DNA of 64,000 nt from positions 1 to 64,000 of the forward strand of contig NZ_JALQDG010000033.1 of the NCBI RefSeq assembly GCF_023631325.1. The letters are read 5' to 3'. Both the position numbers and the translations under genes were made by a program. Origin of the DNA: Caballeronia sp. INDeC2. Its GTDB lineage: Bacteria; Pseudomonadota; Gammaproteobacteria; Burkholderiales; Burkholderiaceae. Below the pieces are notes generated by a model. That model saw nothing but the letters and a program-made list of their open reading frames with translations, did no database searches and was not told the DNA's origin. Below are positions 45,428-54,668 of the stretch, in pieces (positions within the stretch are counted from its first letter, which is position 1; every line of letters begins with the position of its first letter).

Positions 45428-46282
45428 TCAACGCTTGATCTTCAGATAGGCGCGACTGATCGCGGGCCGTGTATGCACCCACAAGCGCGAGGCTAGCCAT
45501 GAGGCGGAACGGTCGCGCACTTCCAGTCGTTTGACCGTGCGTTCCGCATCAATGGATGCATTGCGATCGAAGTGATTTGCTCCGACATTCGTCCCCGTAT
45601 GGCACGTATAGAATTGCCTGAAGCCCGCGTCAAGCGCCACTTCGCGATAGTCGTCATCGTAATAGCCTTGTGGCCAGCACAGATGATCGGACACTTCGCC
45701 GAGACGCGCGCGCAATGCGGCACGCGAGGCGCTAAGATCGTCTTGAAGGCGCTTGCGTTTCTCATCGGACGATGCCGTGACCTGATCCCAGCGCACATGC
45801 GTATGCGTGTGGCTATGAAACTCGAACGTGCCGGCTTCACGCATCGCTTCGATTTCGGACCAGCGCAAGATCACATCGTCGACGCTTCCGTTCTCGATGG
45901 CATGCTCACCCGCGTGATGATCGAGCAAACGCGGAAGGGCCGAGGGTGCATTCGATGCATTCGGACGCACGCCGCCTTCGCCGGGCCAGCTACTCACGAG
46001 AAAACATAGTGCCATGAAGCCGTGGCGTTTCAATACCGGATGCGCATGCACCCAGTTGTCGAGATAGCCATCGTCGAAAGTTATGACAATCGATTTCGCG
46101 GGCACGTCGTCGCCATTCAGGAAAGCAGCGAGTTGCGCCGAGCCGATCGTGCGATAACCCGCGCTTGCAAGGTAGTCCATTTGCGCGGCGAAGTTATCGG
46201 GCGTCACGGTGATCATGCCGGGCGACGTGCTGACGTGGTGATACATCAGCACGGGAACGGCGCGTGCCTGCTTGGCGCTCAT
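45428..46282 (-). CDS. polysaccharide deacetylase (NodB/CE4 family)
   Basis: A 284-residue deacetylase with the canonical motifs VLMYHHVS, IVITFDDGYLDNW (catalytic Asp-Asp), FEFHSHTHTHVRW (metal His) and LCWPQGYYDDDYREVA. The start at 46282 overlaps the glycosyltransferase stop (ATGA). No export signal is visible, suggesting action on a lipid-linked or nucleotide-linked sugar in the cytoplasm. Works with the glycosyltransferase encoded just upstream, probably in LPS or exopolysaccharide modification. Confidence 0.87.
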   Translation of the reverse strand: MSAKQARAVPVLMYHHVSTSPGMITVTPDNFAAQMDYLASAGYRTIGSAQLAAFLNGDDVPAKSIVITFDDGYLDNWVHAHPVLKRHGFMALCFLVSSWPGEGGVRPNASNAPSALPRLLDHHAGEHAIENGSVDDVILRWSEIEAMREAGTFEFHSHTHTHVRWDQVTASSDEKRKRLQDDLSASRAALRARLGEVSDHLCWPQGYYDDDYREVALDAGFRQFYTCHTGTNVGANHFDRNASIDAERTVKRLEVRDRSASWLASRLWVHTRPAISRAYLKIKR

Positions 46283-47364
46283 CTGCGATAGCCCCGCTCG
46301 TGCAATGCGCACCGATAGAAGTGCGCCGTTTCGTGCGCCATGTCGCCCACCGTGAAGCCGCGTTCGGTGATGCGTCGGCCTTCGTCCCGCAGCCGCTGGC
46401 GTAAAGCGGGATCGTCGATCATGCGTGCGATCGCGCCACGCAATGCAACCGGATCATGCGGTGCCACGAGCAGTCCATTCACGTTGTCTTCGATGAGTTC
46501 GGGCACGCCATCGACACGCGTGCCGATGACCGGCAAGCCCGCCGCCATCGCTTCGATAAACGCCTGGCCAAGCGCTTCCTGATGCGTGGGCAGCACGAAG
46601 AGATCGGAACCGCGAAAGATGTTGGGGATATCGGTGCGAAAGCCCAGCAAATGAATTCGATTCGCGAGACCAAGGCTATCGACGATAGCTTTGATGTTAT
46701 CGAAGCGCGGACCATCGCCCGCCATCACGACATGCAAGTCGGGATGCGTATCGACCAGCGGACGCACCGCGGCAATCAGATCTTCATGCCCTTTCTTGTC
46801 GCGCATGATCGCGACCATGCAGGCGACGAACGCATCCGGTGCGAGACCGAGTTCCTCGCGTAGCGTCGAATGCGCGACGGCCTGCGGCCGTGGGATGCCG
46901 TCATAGATCGTCTGCACGCGCTTTTCCGCGACGCCCGCTGAAATCAGATAGCGGCGCACGTAATGGCTCACCGCGATAACGCGGTGCGGAATCCACGTAT
47001 AAGTCGCGAGCGAAGATATGGGCAGTGCGAGATGTCGCGTACGCACGATGAGCGGCGTGCCTGCCAGCCTTCCTGCCGTGCCGGCGACGAGACTGTCGTG
47101 ACCGCTATGCGTGTTGAGAACGTCGAATGCGCGACGGCGCAACAGCGCCTTGATACGCAGCATCGATTGCATATCGCCGCCGCTGCGCATGCGCGCGTGA
47201 TGAACGGCGAATCCGAGTTCAGCGCAATGCTGCCCGATGCGCGCATCGCTCGGGCAAATCAGCTCGACGGTATGACCGCTTTCTCGGAGTGCGACCATTT
47301 CCTTCAAAGTGCGAATCTCTTGCCCGCCCCATCCCTTTGAGGACTCGCTATGTAAGATCTTCAA
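46279..47364 (-). CDS. GT4-family glycosyltransferase
   Basis: A 361-residue glycosyltransferase of GT-B fold. N-terminal acceptor domain ILHSESSKGWGGQEIRTLKEM; C-terminal donor domain VMAGDGPRFDNIKAI, LLGFRTDIPNIFRGSDLFVLPTHQEALGQAFIEAMAAGLPVIGT with the EALGQAFIEA acidic motif and VPELIEDNVNGLLV. First gene of a two-gene operon with the deacetylase. Acceptor and sugar unknown; cell-surface glycan is most likely. Confidence 0.9.
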   Translation of the reverse strand: MKILHSESSKGWGGQEIRTLKEMVALRESGHTVELICPSDARIGQHCAELGFAVHHARMRSGGDMQSMLRIKALLRRRAFDVLNTHSGHDSLVAGTAGRLAGTPLIVRTRHLALPISSLATYTWIPHRVIAVSHYVRRYLISAGVAEKRVQTIYDGIPRPQAVAHSTLREELGLAPDAFVACMVAIMRDKKGHEDLIAAVRPLVDTHPDLHVVMAGDGPRFDNIKAIVDSLGLANRIHLLGFRTDIPNIFRGSDLFVLPTHQEALGQAFIEAMAAGLPVIGTRVDGVPELIEDNVNGLLVAPHDPVALRGAIARMIDDPALRQRLRDEGRRITERGFTVGDMAHETAHFYRCALHERGYRR

Positions 47365-47951
47365 ACGCTGGTCTCCACAATCCCGGCATTGAGGCGGGAA
47401 ATATTTGGTAATAATTCGAATACCTTTCCACCCTTGGTAATTCGTAAAGAAAAAGCAAGGGAATTAGAAGCGAAGCCTCGAATGAGGCTTATCGAAAAGA
47501 AATGCAGGACTCGCAAGCGCAATGAATGCGCATTTGCTGGCGGGCTTTACATGACCAATCGTCGTTCCGCTTCGAGGTCGATGGACATGTTCGGCAAAGC
47601 GACCTGATGACCTGATGGGCTAACGGCTGAGGTAGCAAGTTGGTTGACGCGTAGCTGGCGGTTTTGTCAGCTTGGGGCTATGCGATCTTAGCGTGAGTGC
47701 GCGTCGATTGTCATTAAACCTTTTCCGTGCGCGCGCTTACGAGAGCGCTAAGAATTCCTATGCGACGCGCAAACGTTTGCTTTGCGTCGTTAGAATTAAT
47801 AGCCATGGACAGTCTCTAGACAATGCTTGCAGGCGCACTTGCAACAGCGCGTTGAGGTAAGGCTTACCGCTGGCGTGGATCAAAGCCCGGCGTCGATTAA
47901 AACAGCGCAAATGAACGCGTTATTCATTCGATCTCTTTCAGCCGATCGCAG
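47365..47951. other. intergenic region with two inverted repeats
   Basis: Nearly 590 bases of relatively AT-rich DNA between two minus-strand genes. It contains AAGCCTC-gaat-GAGGCTT (47473-47490), a perfect hairpin without a T-tract, and GCAAACGTTTGC (47769-47780), a perfect 12-bp palindrome of LacI/PurR-operator form embedded in larger CGACGC/GCGTCG arms. No gene is recognised; small frames here lack homology. The upstream promoter of the glycosyltransferase operon must lie here. Confidence 0.5.
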
Positions 47952-48707
47952 TCAACCCGCGTCCTGCGCCTTTACCGACGCTTCCTGCGCCCGCCGCAAC
48001 CGTTCACGACTATTCGAGAGATGCATGCGCATCGCTGCGCGCGCCGCCTCGGGATCGCGACGCTCGATGGCATCGTAGATATCTTCGTGCTCGCGATTCA
48101 CGCGATCGAGGTAGCCGGCCGGATCGTTGTGCGCGAGCGCCGCCGAATTGACGCGCGTGCGCGGGATGATGGTATTCCCGAGCTGGCTCAGGATGCTGTG
48201 GAAGTAACGATTTCCCGTAGCCTTCGCGAGCTCGAGATGAAACGCGACATCGGCAGCGACCGCGTTGCCCTCGCCCGCTTCGATGAGCCGCTCGAAGTCG
48301 TCGAGCGCGCGACGCATATGCGCGAGATTTTCATCGGTACGGCGCACGGCGGCAAGGCCCGCCGCCTCCGCTTCGAGGCTGATGCGCAGTTCGAGAATCG
48401 CCATCACGTCGCGCACCGTAAGTTCGCCCGCGGCTTCGATCTGGAAACGGTCTTGGTCGGTCGCTTCGAGTACGAACGTGCCGATGCCGTGCCGCGTCTG
48501 CACGAGGCGCGCAGCCTGTAGTCGCGAGATGGACTCGCGCACGACCGTACGGCTTACGCCGAGCTGCGCCATGATTTCCGATTCCGTCGGCAGCTTGTCG
48601 CCAGGTCGAAGCGCGCCGCTGCGAATCCGCTCCGACAACTCGGCAACGACTTCCTCGGTGAGATTGCGGGAGCGGCGAAGCGCGCCGGACGCCAGGGCTT
48701 GTGACAT
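47952..48707 (-). CDS. GntR-family (FadR/LldR-type, FCD) regulator
   Basis: A 251-residue regulator. Winged helix: LTEEVVAELSERIRSGALRPGDKLPTESEIMAQLGVSRTVVRESISRLQ (core LGVSRTVVRESISRL), with GTFVLEA at the wing; FCD domain from VRDVMAILELRISLEAEA with His in ADVAFHLELAKATGN and NREHEDIYDAI. ATG 48707 is chosen by homology; two upstream in-frame ATGs lack ribosome sites, and a TATAAT box lies at 48738-48743. It belongs to a distinct branch from the two other GntR proteins in the window. The target genes are unknown. Confidence 0.86.
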   Translation of the reverse strand: MSQALASGALRRSRNLTEEVVAELSERIRSGALRPGDKLPTESEIMAQLGVSRTVVRESISRLQAARLVQTRHGIGTFVLEATDQDRFQIEAAGELTVRDVMAILELRISLEAEAAGLAAVRRTDENLAHMRRALDDFERLIEAGEGNAVAADVAFHLELAKATGNRYFHSILSQLGNTIIPRTRVNSAALAHNDPAGYLDRVNREHEDIYDAIERRDPEAARAAMRMHLSNSRERLRRAQEASVKAQDAG

Positions 48708-49282
48708 TGAAAGGCCATCTTTGTATGCTCGATTGGCCATTATAGGGCGCGTCACAGCTTGTACGATGACTATTGAATTCGGCATGCAATGTACCGCGTT
48801 GCTTCGCCGACCTTAGATGCAGAATTCGCTTCAGTGAGCGAGGAAAAGCCATTTTGGCGTGGGCGTTCTTGAAGCCGCCATCGACGTGATGGAAAACCCC
48901 ATCAAAATCATGCGATTAGGGACAAAACAAAGCGTTGATAAACCGCCTGTTGCGGCGTAAAGTTCAAGTACCGCATGAAGTGAAACCTCGCCAGCCAGGC
49001 GGCATCAGTCGCGCGCCGGCGGCGTTATTTATCTGAAACAAGGCTCGCGAATCCATGCCGCATCCGTTGGATCCGCCATCATCTCGCGCAGTCGCGAGCC
49101 CGTCGCAGCGGTTCACCGGCCCGTCGCCGCGCGCGTCTATGCGATACCCCACGCGCCTTGCGCCTCTCGCGCGTCTCGTTCATCGATCAGGCGAAAGCCG
49201 GTGTACGTCCGTATTCACATTCGCGGATTTCGCAGCGATACTTGGGCGCAGCATCGAGGTTGGCAGGCAAGGAGACGAGCAA
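48708..49282. other. intergenic region, no gene recognised
   Basis: About 575 bases between divergent GntR and small stress-like genes. A TATAAT box for the GntR gene is at 48738-48743 on the minus strand. The frame opening leftward from the next gene is unconstrained and without ribosome site. No RNA gene or repeat was recognised. Confidence 0.45.
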
Positions 49283-49735
49283 ATGATGCGTGAAGTGACC
49301 GGAGCTTTTTACGGCTCGCGTAAGCTGGATGAAGCACTTGAAGACTTGCGCGCGGAAGGCATTGCGAGCGATCGCGTCCGCGTGGCGAGCATGAGCGGCT
49401 TCGCAGACTTCCATACCTCGCAAGTACAGAGCAACAACGCGCAGACGCAATGGATCGCGGCTGAGTACGCAGGCCACGGCGAGCATCTGGGCGTGGTCGA
49501 CACGCACGACTATCCCTACGGTCTGGACGCTTCGAGCGACGACATCCTTCCCTCGTTCGGCGTTGACGGCGGCGATGCGGACCTGTCCTGCGGCGTCACG
49601 CGCGTAGTCGTGAGCATTCGCGACGAAGCGGAGATGCGCGCTGTGTGCGACATCTTCTCTCGCCTCGGCACCGACGACATCGACGTGGAAAGCGCCGGCG
49701 TCGCGGGCTTCGCCTTCTTCTTGTGCTTGAAGTGA
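49283..49735 (+). CDS. small stress-like protein (YflT-type N-terminus), hypothetical
   Basis: A 150-residue acidic protein. The N-terminus REVTGAFYGSRKLDEALEDLRAEGIASDRVRV resembles the beginning of general-stress YflT-like domains; the C-terminal half repeats a ferredoxin-like beta-alpha-beta pattern (CGVTRVVVSIRDEAEMRAVCDIFSRLG). AGGAG lies 8 bases before ATG 49283. No enzymatic motif. The last 220 bases overlap the antisense Gly-rich ORF, so the two are convergent overlapping genes or one is wrong at its end. Confidence 0.7.
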   Translation: MMREVTGAFYGSRKLDEALEDLRAEGIASDRVRVASMSGFADFHTSQVQSNNAQTQWIAAEYAGHGEHLGVVDTHDYPYGLDASSDDILPSFGVDGGDADLSCGVTRVVVSIRDEAEMRAVCDIFSRLGTDDIDVESAGVAGFAFFLCLK

Positions 49736-49935
49736 AAGCCGCCCTGGCGCGTGCTGCCGGGCGCGGACGTGTTATCCCCGCCTGCGGTCGGTCCGGCCGT
49801 CGCCGCACCGTGGGCGTTGCCGCCGCCCGCTCCGCCATTGCCGTTGCCGCCTGACTGCGCCATCGCCACGCCTGTCACGCCTATCGTCGCGCCCGCTGTC
49901 AGCGCGATCAAAACCCTCAGTCCAGTTTTCCTCAT
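49516..49935 (-). CDS. small secreted Gly-rich protein, hypothetical
   Basis: A 139-residue frame from ATG 49935, with GAGGGA just upstream. The N-terminus is a good signal peptide (RKTGLRVLIALTAGATIGVTGVAMAQ). The exported part is Gly/Asn/Ala-rich, then a basic FHFKHKKKAKPA segment. The final ~70 residues are read antisense to the stress-like gene and look unconstrained. The signal peptide and ribosome site make the start believable; the true C-terminus is uncertain. Confidence 0.5.
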   Translation of the reverse strand: MRKTGLRVLIALTAGATIGVTGVAMAQSGGNGNGGAGGGNAHGAATAGPTAGGDNTSAPGSTRQGGFHFKHKKKAKPATPALSTSMSSVPRREKMSHTARISASSRMLTTTRVTPQDRSASPPSTPNEGRMSSLEASRP

Positions 49936-50081
49936 TTTTCCCTCGTCAATTAATTCACTGCCGGTCGGCGTGCATTTCGCATGCAAGATGCCTAACGCAA
50001 AATGCCACTTGGTATATGGCATGCTGCATGCTCGCCCTCTCACTCCCGTTGCCGTGTCCGGCAGGAAAAGCTACCCCACTC

Positions 50082-52766
50082 ATGGATGTCCGCAAAAACA
50101 CCCGCAAGTCAGCCGAACACGACCATGCCGCGTCTGCATCGAGAGCAGGTTTCGTGCGCGTTCGCGGCGCGCGCGAACACAACCTGAAAAACGTCGATGT
50201 CGACGTGCCGCGCGATGCGCTGGTCGTCTTCACCGGCGTGTCCGGTTCAGGCAAATCGTCGCTTGCTTTCGGCACGCTCTACGCCGAGGCGCAGCGGCGC
50301 TATTTCGAATCGGTCGCGCCGTATGCGCGGCGGCTCATCGAACAAGTCGGCGTGCCGCAGGTGGACTCTATCGAGGGTTTGCCGCCCGCCGTCGCGCTTC
50401 AGCAGCAGCGCGGCGCACCGAATGCGCGTTCGTCGGTGGGCAGCGTGACGACGCTATCGAGCCTCCTGCGCATGCTGTATTCGCGCACCGGCAGCTACCC
50501 GCCGAAGCAGCCGATGCTCTACGCCGAAGACTTCTCGCCGAACACGGTCCAGGGCGCGTGCCCCGTCTGTCACGGCCTCGGGCGCGTCTACGAAGTCACG
50601 GAAAAGTCGATGGTGCCCGACGACTCGCTCACGATCCGCGAACGCGCCGTCGCAGCGTGGCCGCCCGCGTGGCACGGCCAGAATCTGCGGGACATTCTCG
50701 TCACGCTCGGCTATGACGTCGACACACCGTGGCGCGACTTGCCGAAGAAGGATCGCGACTGGATTCTCTTCACCGAAGAGCAGCCGACCGTGCCCGTGTA
50801 TGCCGGCCTCACGCCGAAGGAAACGCAAGCCGCGTTGAAGCGCGGCGCCGAGCCGAGCTATCAGGGCACCTTCACCGGCGCGCGCCGCTACGTGTTGCAT
50901 ACCTTCGCGCACACGCAAAGCGCGCTCATGAAAAAACGCGTATCGCGCTTCATGGTCGGCAGCGATTGCCACACGTGTCACGGCAAGCGGCTCAAGAAGG
51001 AAGCGCTGTCGGTGACGTTCGCGGGGCTCGACATCGCCGAATTCGCGCGTCTTCCCCTAAGCCGTCTCGCGGATCTGCTCGCACCCATCGCACGCGGCGA
51101 TTGGCCTGCTCAGGACGATGCACCGAGTACCGCGCTCGCAAAGAAAGACCGGATCGCGGCAACGGCGAAGCGCGTGGCGGCTGGCGGCTCGGCGCACAAG
51201 GCCGCGCCCGACGTGCGCCGTACGGCCAATCTCTCCGATGAGAAACGCGCCGCCGCCGAACGCATCGCGGCCGACTTGCTGGAACGGCTCGGCACGCTGA
51301 TCGATTTGGGTCTGGGCTATCTGTCGCTCGATCGCGCGACGCCGACGCTCTCCTCCGGCGAACTGCAACGCCTGCGGCTCGCGACACAACTCGCGTCGCA
51401 ACTTTTCGGCGTCGTGTACGTGCTCGACGAACCTTCAGCGGGCCTGCATCCCGCGGACAGCGAAGCGCTCTTTGCCGCGTTGCAGCGCCTCAAAGCCGCG
51501 GGCAATTCGCTCTTCGTCATCGAACACGATCTGAATACGATGCGGCGCGCGGACTGGCTCGTCGATGTCGGTCCAGCCGCGGGCGAACGCGGCGGACATG
51601 TGCTCTATAGCGGACCGCCGGAAGGTCTCGCATCGATCGAGGCATCGCAAACGCGCAAGCATCTCTTCGCGCCAGAACAGACGATCGAACGCATCGCGCG
51701 CGAGCCGCGCGGCTGGTTGCGGATCGAAGGCATCACGCGCAACAACCTGCATGGCATCGATGCCGCGTTTCCGCTCGGCGCCTTTACGACCGTCACCGGT
51801 ATTTCGGGTTCGGGCAAGTCGAGCCTCGTCAGTCAGGCGTTGCCGGAGCTCATCGCGGAGCGTCTGGGCCGCTCACTCGACGACGCCGATGAAGACGAAC
51901 AAGACCCGCTCTTCGCGCCGGCCGACGCATCGGCTGGCGGACGCATCGTCGAAGGCATGGAGACGATCCGTCGTCTCGTGCGCGTCGATCAGAAGCCGAT
52001 CGGCCGCACGCCGCGCTCGAACCTCGCGACCTACACGGGTCTCTTCGATCACGTGCGCAAGCTGTTCGCGGATACGCCCGCTGCCCGGAAGCGCCGCTAT
52101 GGCGCAGGACGCTTCTCCTTCAACGTCGCGCAAGGGCGCTGCCCGACATGCGAAGGCGAAGGCTTCGTCAGCGTCGAGCTGCTGTTTCTGCCGAGCGTCT
52201 ACAGCTCATGCGCCACATGCCACGGCTCGCGTTACAACCCGCAGACGCTGGAGATCACATGGCGCGACAAGAACATCGCGGATGTGCTCGGCATGACCGT
52301 CGATACCGCATGCGAGTTCTTCGCCGATGAACCGAACGTGATGCGCGCGCTCGCCGTATTACGCGACATCGGCCTCGGTTATCTGCGGCTCGGGCAACCC
52401 GCGACGGAACTCTCGGGCGGCGAAGCGCAGCGCATCAAGCTCGCGACGGAACTGCAGCGCGCGCATCGTGGCGACACGCTCTATATCCTCGATGAACCCA
52501 CGACAGGCCTGCACCCCGTCGATGTGGACCGGCTCATGGCGCAACTGCAAGGGCTCGTCGATGCGGGCAATACGGTAGTCGTCGTGGAGCATGACATGCG
52601 CGTCGCCGCGCTCTCGGACTGGGTGATCGATATCGGCCCGGGCGCGGGGGAGGATGGCGGCAAGATCGTCGTGACGGGCACGCCGCAACGCATTGCGGAA
52701 CATGCCGCGAGCCGCACCGCGCGTTATCTGACGGAAGCGCTGGGATCAGGCCGCCGCGCGCCCTGA
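50082..52766 (+). CDS. uvrA: class II UvrA-like excinuclease ATPase (UvrA2)
   Basis: An 894-residue UvrA-family protein with two ABC modules: first Walker [15 protein letters not shown], second [13 protein letters not shown]; signatures LSSGELQRL and LSGGEAQRI; Walker [11 protein letters not shown] and [10 protein letters not shown]. Zinc modules are [18 protein letters not shown] and CPTCEGEGF...CATCHGSR. The segment after the first Walker A ([38 protein letters not shown]) is shorter and differs from housekeeping UvrA, where the UvrB-binding domain lies, so it belongs to class II UvrA proteins linked to drug tolerance or self-resistance. ATG 50082 is chosen by homology; no strong ribosome site precedes it. 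Confidence 0.87.
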   Translation: MDVRKNTRKSAEHDHAASASRAGFVRVRGAREHNLKNVDVDVPRDALVVFTGVSGSGKSSLAFGTLYAEAQRRYFESVAPYARRLIEQVGVPQVDSIEGLPPAVALQQQRGAPNARSSVGSVTTLSSLLRMLYSRTGSYPPKQPMLYAEDFSPNTVQGACPVCHGLGRVYEVTEKSMVPDDSLTIRERAVAAWPPAWHGQNLRDILVTLGYDVDTPWRDLPKKDRDWILFTEEQPTVPVYAGLTPKETQAALKRGAEPSYQGTFTGARRYVLHTFAHTQSALMKKRVSRFMVGSDCHTCHGKRLKKEALSVTFAGLDIAEFARLPLSRLADLLAPIARGDWPAQDDAPSTALAKKDRIAATAKRVAAGGSAHKAAPDVRRTANLSDEKRAAAERIAADLLERLGTLIDLGLGYLSLDRATPTLSSGELQRLRLATQLASQLFGVVYVLDEPSAGLHPADSEALFAALQRLKAAGNSLFVIEHDLNTMRRADWLVDVGPAAGERGGHVLYSGPPEGLASIEASQTRKHLFAPEQTIERIAREPRGWLRIEGITRNNLHGIDAAFPLGAFTTVTGISGSGKSSLVSQALPELIAERLGRSLDDADEDEQDPLFAPADASAGGRIVEGMETIRRLVRVDQKPIGRTPRSNLATYTGLFDHVRKLFADTPAARKRRYGAGRFSFNVAQGRCPTCEGEGFVSVELLFLPSVYSSCATCHGSRYNPQTLEITWRDKNIADVLGMTVDTACEFFADEPNVMRALAVLRDIGLGYLRLGQPATELSGGEAQRIKLATELQRAHRGDTLYILDEPTTGLHPVDVDRLMAQLQGLVDAGNTVVVVEHDMRVAALSDWVIDIGPGAGEDGGKIVVTGTPQRIAEHAASRTARYLTEALGSGRRAP

Positions 52767-53232
52767 AGCGACGCCCTTTCGATACGTCTCGTCGAACGCG
52801 GCTTCGAGTCCGGTGCGCGCCGCGCAAACCATCGACGACACGCTTCGCCCAATCGAAGTATTCGCGCTTCCTCTCTTCGCTCCAGTTCGAGAGCGGCATG
52901 GCGAGAATATCGCGCAGATTGCAGATCTTGTCCGCACGCTTCACGAGTTGCGCGGCGTGACCGATATGCGCCGCATGCTCGATTTGCAGGCGCTTTCTTT
53001 CGCGCGTTCGGCAAGGACTTGTCGTCCGTCACTTCAGCGGCGATGTCCGCGACCTCCGCGCCAAACCATTGCACGAGTTCGTCGTGCTATATGGCCGCAT
53101 CTTCGATCGTGTCGTGTAAAACGGCCCCGAGCAGCACGCGTTCGTCGTCGATGCCGCTTTCATTCGCGAGCGGTGCTGATTGCGATGCTTGTCCCCGGCA
53201 AACGCGATGGCCCGGGGCAGTCGATTCATTGA
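52746..53232 (-). pseudogene. HD-domain (MESH1-like) phosphohydrolase, multiply frameshifted
   Basis: On the minus strand at least five frame fragments line up in order: RAIAFAGDKHRNQH, ANESGIDDERVLLGAVLHDTIEDA (HD metal motif), [42 protein letters not shown] with [18 protein letters not shown], and [18 protein letters not shown]. This is a small ppGpp-hydrolase-like HD domain. The frame breaks several times, so it is non-functional. Its 3' end overlaps the end of the convergent UvrA-like gene by 21 bases. Confidence 0.8.
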
Positions 53233-53286
53233 ATGGTCTCCCTTGCGGGCAAAAAGAAGTATATGCGTCGCACAAACGACTCCATC

Positions 53287-54003
53287 TCAATACCAACCGA
53301 TCCATCGCCACACATAGAAACGTGCGATACCGATCAGTTCATGCAGTGCGCTATTCGAATCGAACCATCCTTTCCGGCGCGGCAGCCACCACGTCAATGC
53401 GGGACGAATGTACGCGACCGCGGGCTGTGGATGCAAATCGAACGCATTGAACGCGAGCATCGCGCGACGCATATGCAGCGACGACGTAATCAGCACCGAC
53501 GTGTCGTATTGCCGCGAGCGCAAGATTTTCTCGGAATTGCGTGCGTTCTCGTACGTATCGAGGCTCTTATCTTCGAGGATGAGATCCTTGCGCGCCACGC
53601 CGGCGCGAAGAAGCAAGTCGCCGTACACCTGCGCTTCGCTTTGCTCGTGATGCTGCGGATTGCCGCCGCTCACGATGACGAAGCAAGCCTTCTCCATCTC
53701 GACGCAGCGCTTATAAAGCGACGCCGCGAGATCGATACGCGTCGTCGCATCGCCTTTGGGCACGAGCCGCCGCTCACGATCATAAGACGTTCCGCCGCCG
53801 AGGACGACGATCGCCATGCGAGAGCCGAAGGTCGGCTCTTTCATCGAGGCATACGTGTCGTTCGCAAGCCGCACGAGCGAACCGGGAAGACAACTGCCAA
53901 GCAGCCAGAACACAACGCCCGTAACCAGCAGGATCATGCCGCGCCGTTTCTTCCACACGATGAACAGCGCAACGCATATCAACAGCAGAGATATCAGTAT
54001 CAA
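53287..54003 (-). CDS. YdcF/SanA-family (DUF218) membrane protein
   Basis: A 238-residue protein. Two N-terminal membrane helices (ILISLLLICVALFIVW and ILLVTGVVFWLLGSCL) are followed by the DUF218 domain: MAIVVLGGG, VIVSGGNPQHH, ILEDKSLDTYENARNSEKIL and SVLITSSLHMRRAMLAF. ElyC/SanA-type members affect envelope integrity and the domain faces the periplasm or cytoplasm depending on topology. Stand-alone gene; function inferred from the family only. Confidence 0.86.
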   Translation of the reverse strand: MILISLLLICVALFIVWKKRRGMILLVTGVVFWLLGSCLPGSLVRLANDTYASMKEPTFGSRMAIVVLGGGTSYDRERRLVPKGDATTRIDLAASLYKRCVEMEKACFVIVSGGNPQHHEQSEAQVYGDLLLRAGVARKDLILEDKSLDTYENARNSEKILRSRQYDTSVLITSSLHMRRAMLAFNAFDLHPQPAVAYIRPALTWWLPRRKGWFDSNSALHELIGIARFYVWRWIGWY

Positions 54004-54416
54004 TTACCTTACCCCGATCGTTATTTTTCAAACAGCTTTCGCAATGCGCATAGTTTTTGCAAGGTATTCGTCGAAGGACGTGAAGGAGTTACCTATTCAA
54101 TACAGACGCGCGGCTGACTTGAGTTTGCATGATGGCATCGGATCCCTACATGCTCGATATCGCACAAAGCGAGGATTCGTCTTCGAGGTGCACCGTGCGC
54201 CATCGCACGGACGCATGGGGCCGCAAATTCGTTAAATACGATCAAAGAAAATTAACAAGAAGACAGTGCGTGCGAGGGCGCTCGTGGGAATCGTCTTTAC
54301 GAGACATAACAACACCGCTGCCGATTCGCCCCGGAGTTAGCGACATTCGATAAGAACTCATCGTCGCAATCCGGATTTGTTGCACCACTGGCCGGGTACA
54401 AGGGAAAACACAGACA
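54004..54416. other. intergenic region, no gene recognised
   Basis: About 410 bases, visibly AT-richer than its flanks, between the YdcF-family gene and the carrier-protein operon. No homologous frame or RNA gene was found. It must contain the promoter of the carrier-protein operon, but no confident -35/-10 pair could be placed. Confidence 0.5.
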
Positions 54417-54668
54417 ATGAAAACTGAATTGCGCCGCATCCTCGCCGAGTCCGCTCGTCTCGACGTGCCCATCGACACGCTTGCCGATGGCGACGATCTC
54501 TATGCCGCCGGTCTCTCTTCGCTCGCCACGGTCCACGTGATGCTGGCGATCGAAGACGAATTCGGCATCGAGATTCCCGATCACATGCTCACGCGCCGGC
54601 TCTTTTCGAGCGTCGATTCGCTCGCATCGGCCGTCAACGAACTGCGCCGTTCGCAGGCGGCAGCATGA
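54417..54668 (+). CDS. stand-alone aminoacyl/acyl carrier protein
   Basis: An 83-residue four-helix carrier protein. The phosphopantetheine attachment serine is Ser35 in LYAAGLSSLATVHVML, where the usual GxDSL motif has Ser instead of Asp before the modified serine. Helix 3 region IEDEFGIEIPDHMLTRRLFSSVDSLA is well conserved for carrier proteins. It is not the fatty-acid ACP (whose motif is DSLD); its neighbours include an amino acid:[carrier protein] ligase, so it should be loaded with an amino acid. Its stop overlaps the ACAD-like gene by 4 bases. Confidence 0.87.
   Translation: MKTELRRILAESARLDVPIDTLADGDDLYAAGLSSLATVHVMLAIEDEFGIEIPDHMLTRRLFSSVDSLASAVNELRRSQAAA

Noticed and set aside
47473-47490. 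perfect hairpin as rho-independent terminator
   Set aside because: No T-tract on either strand and too far from the ends of the flanking genes.
53233-54117. 294-residue plus-strand frame
   Set aside because: Antisense to the YdcF-family gene, which has clear motifs.
54004-54416. possible small genes in the AT-rich gap
   Set aside because: Frames are short, without ribosome sites or recognisable homology.
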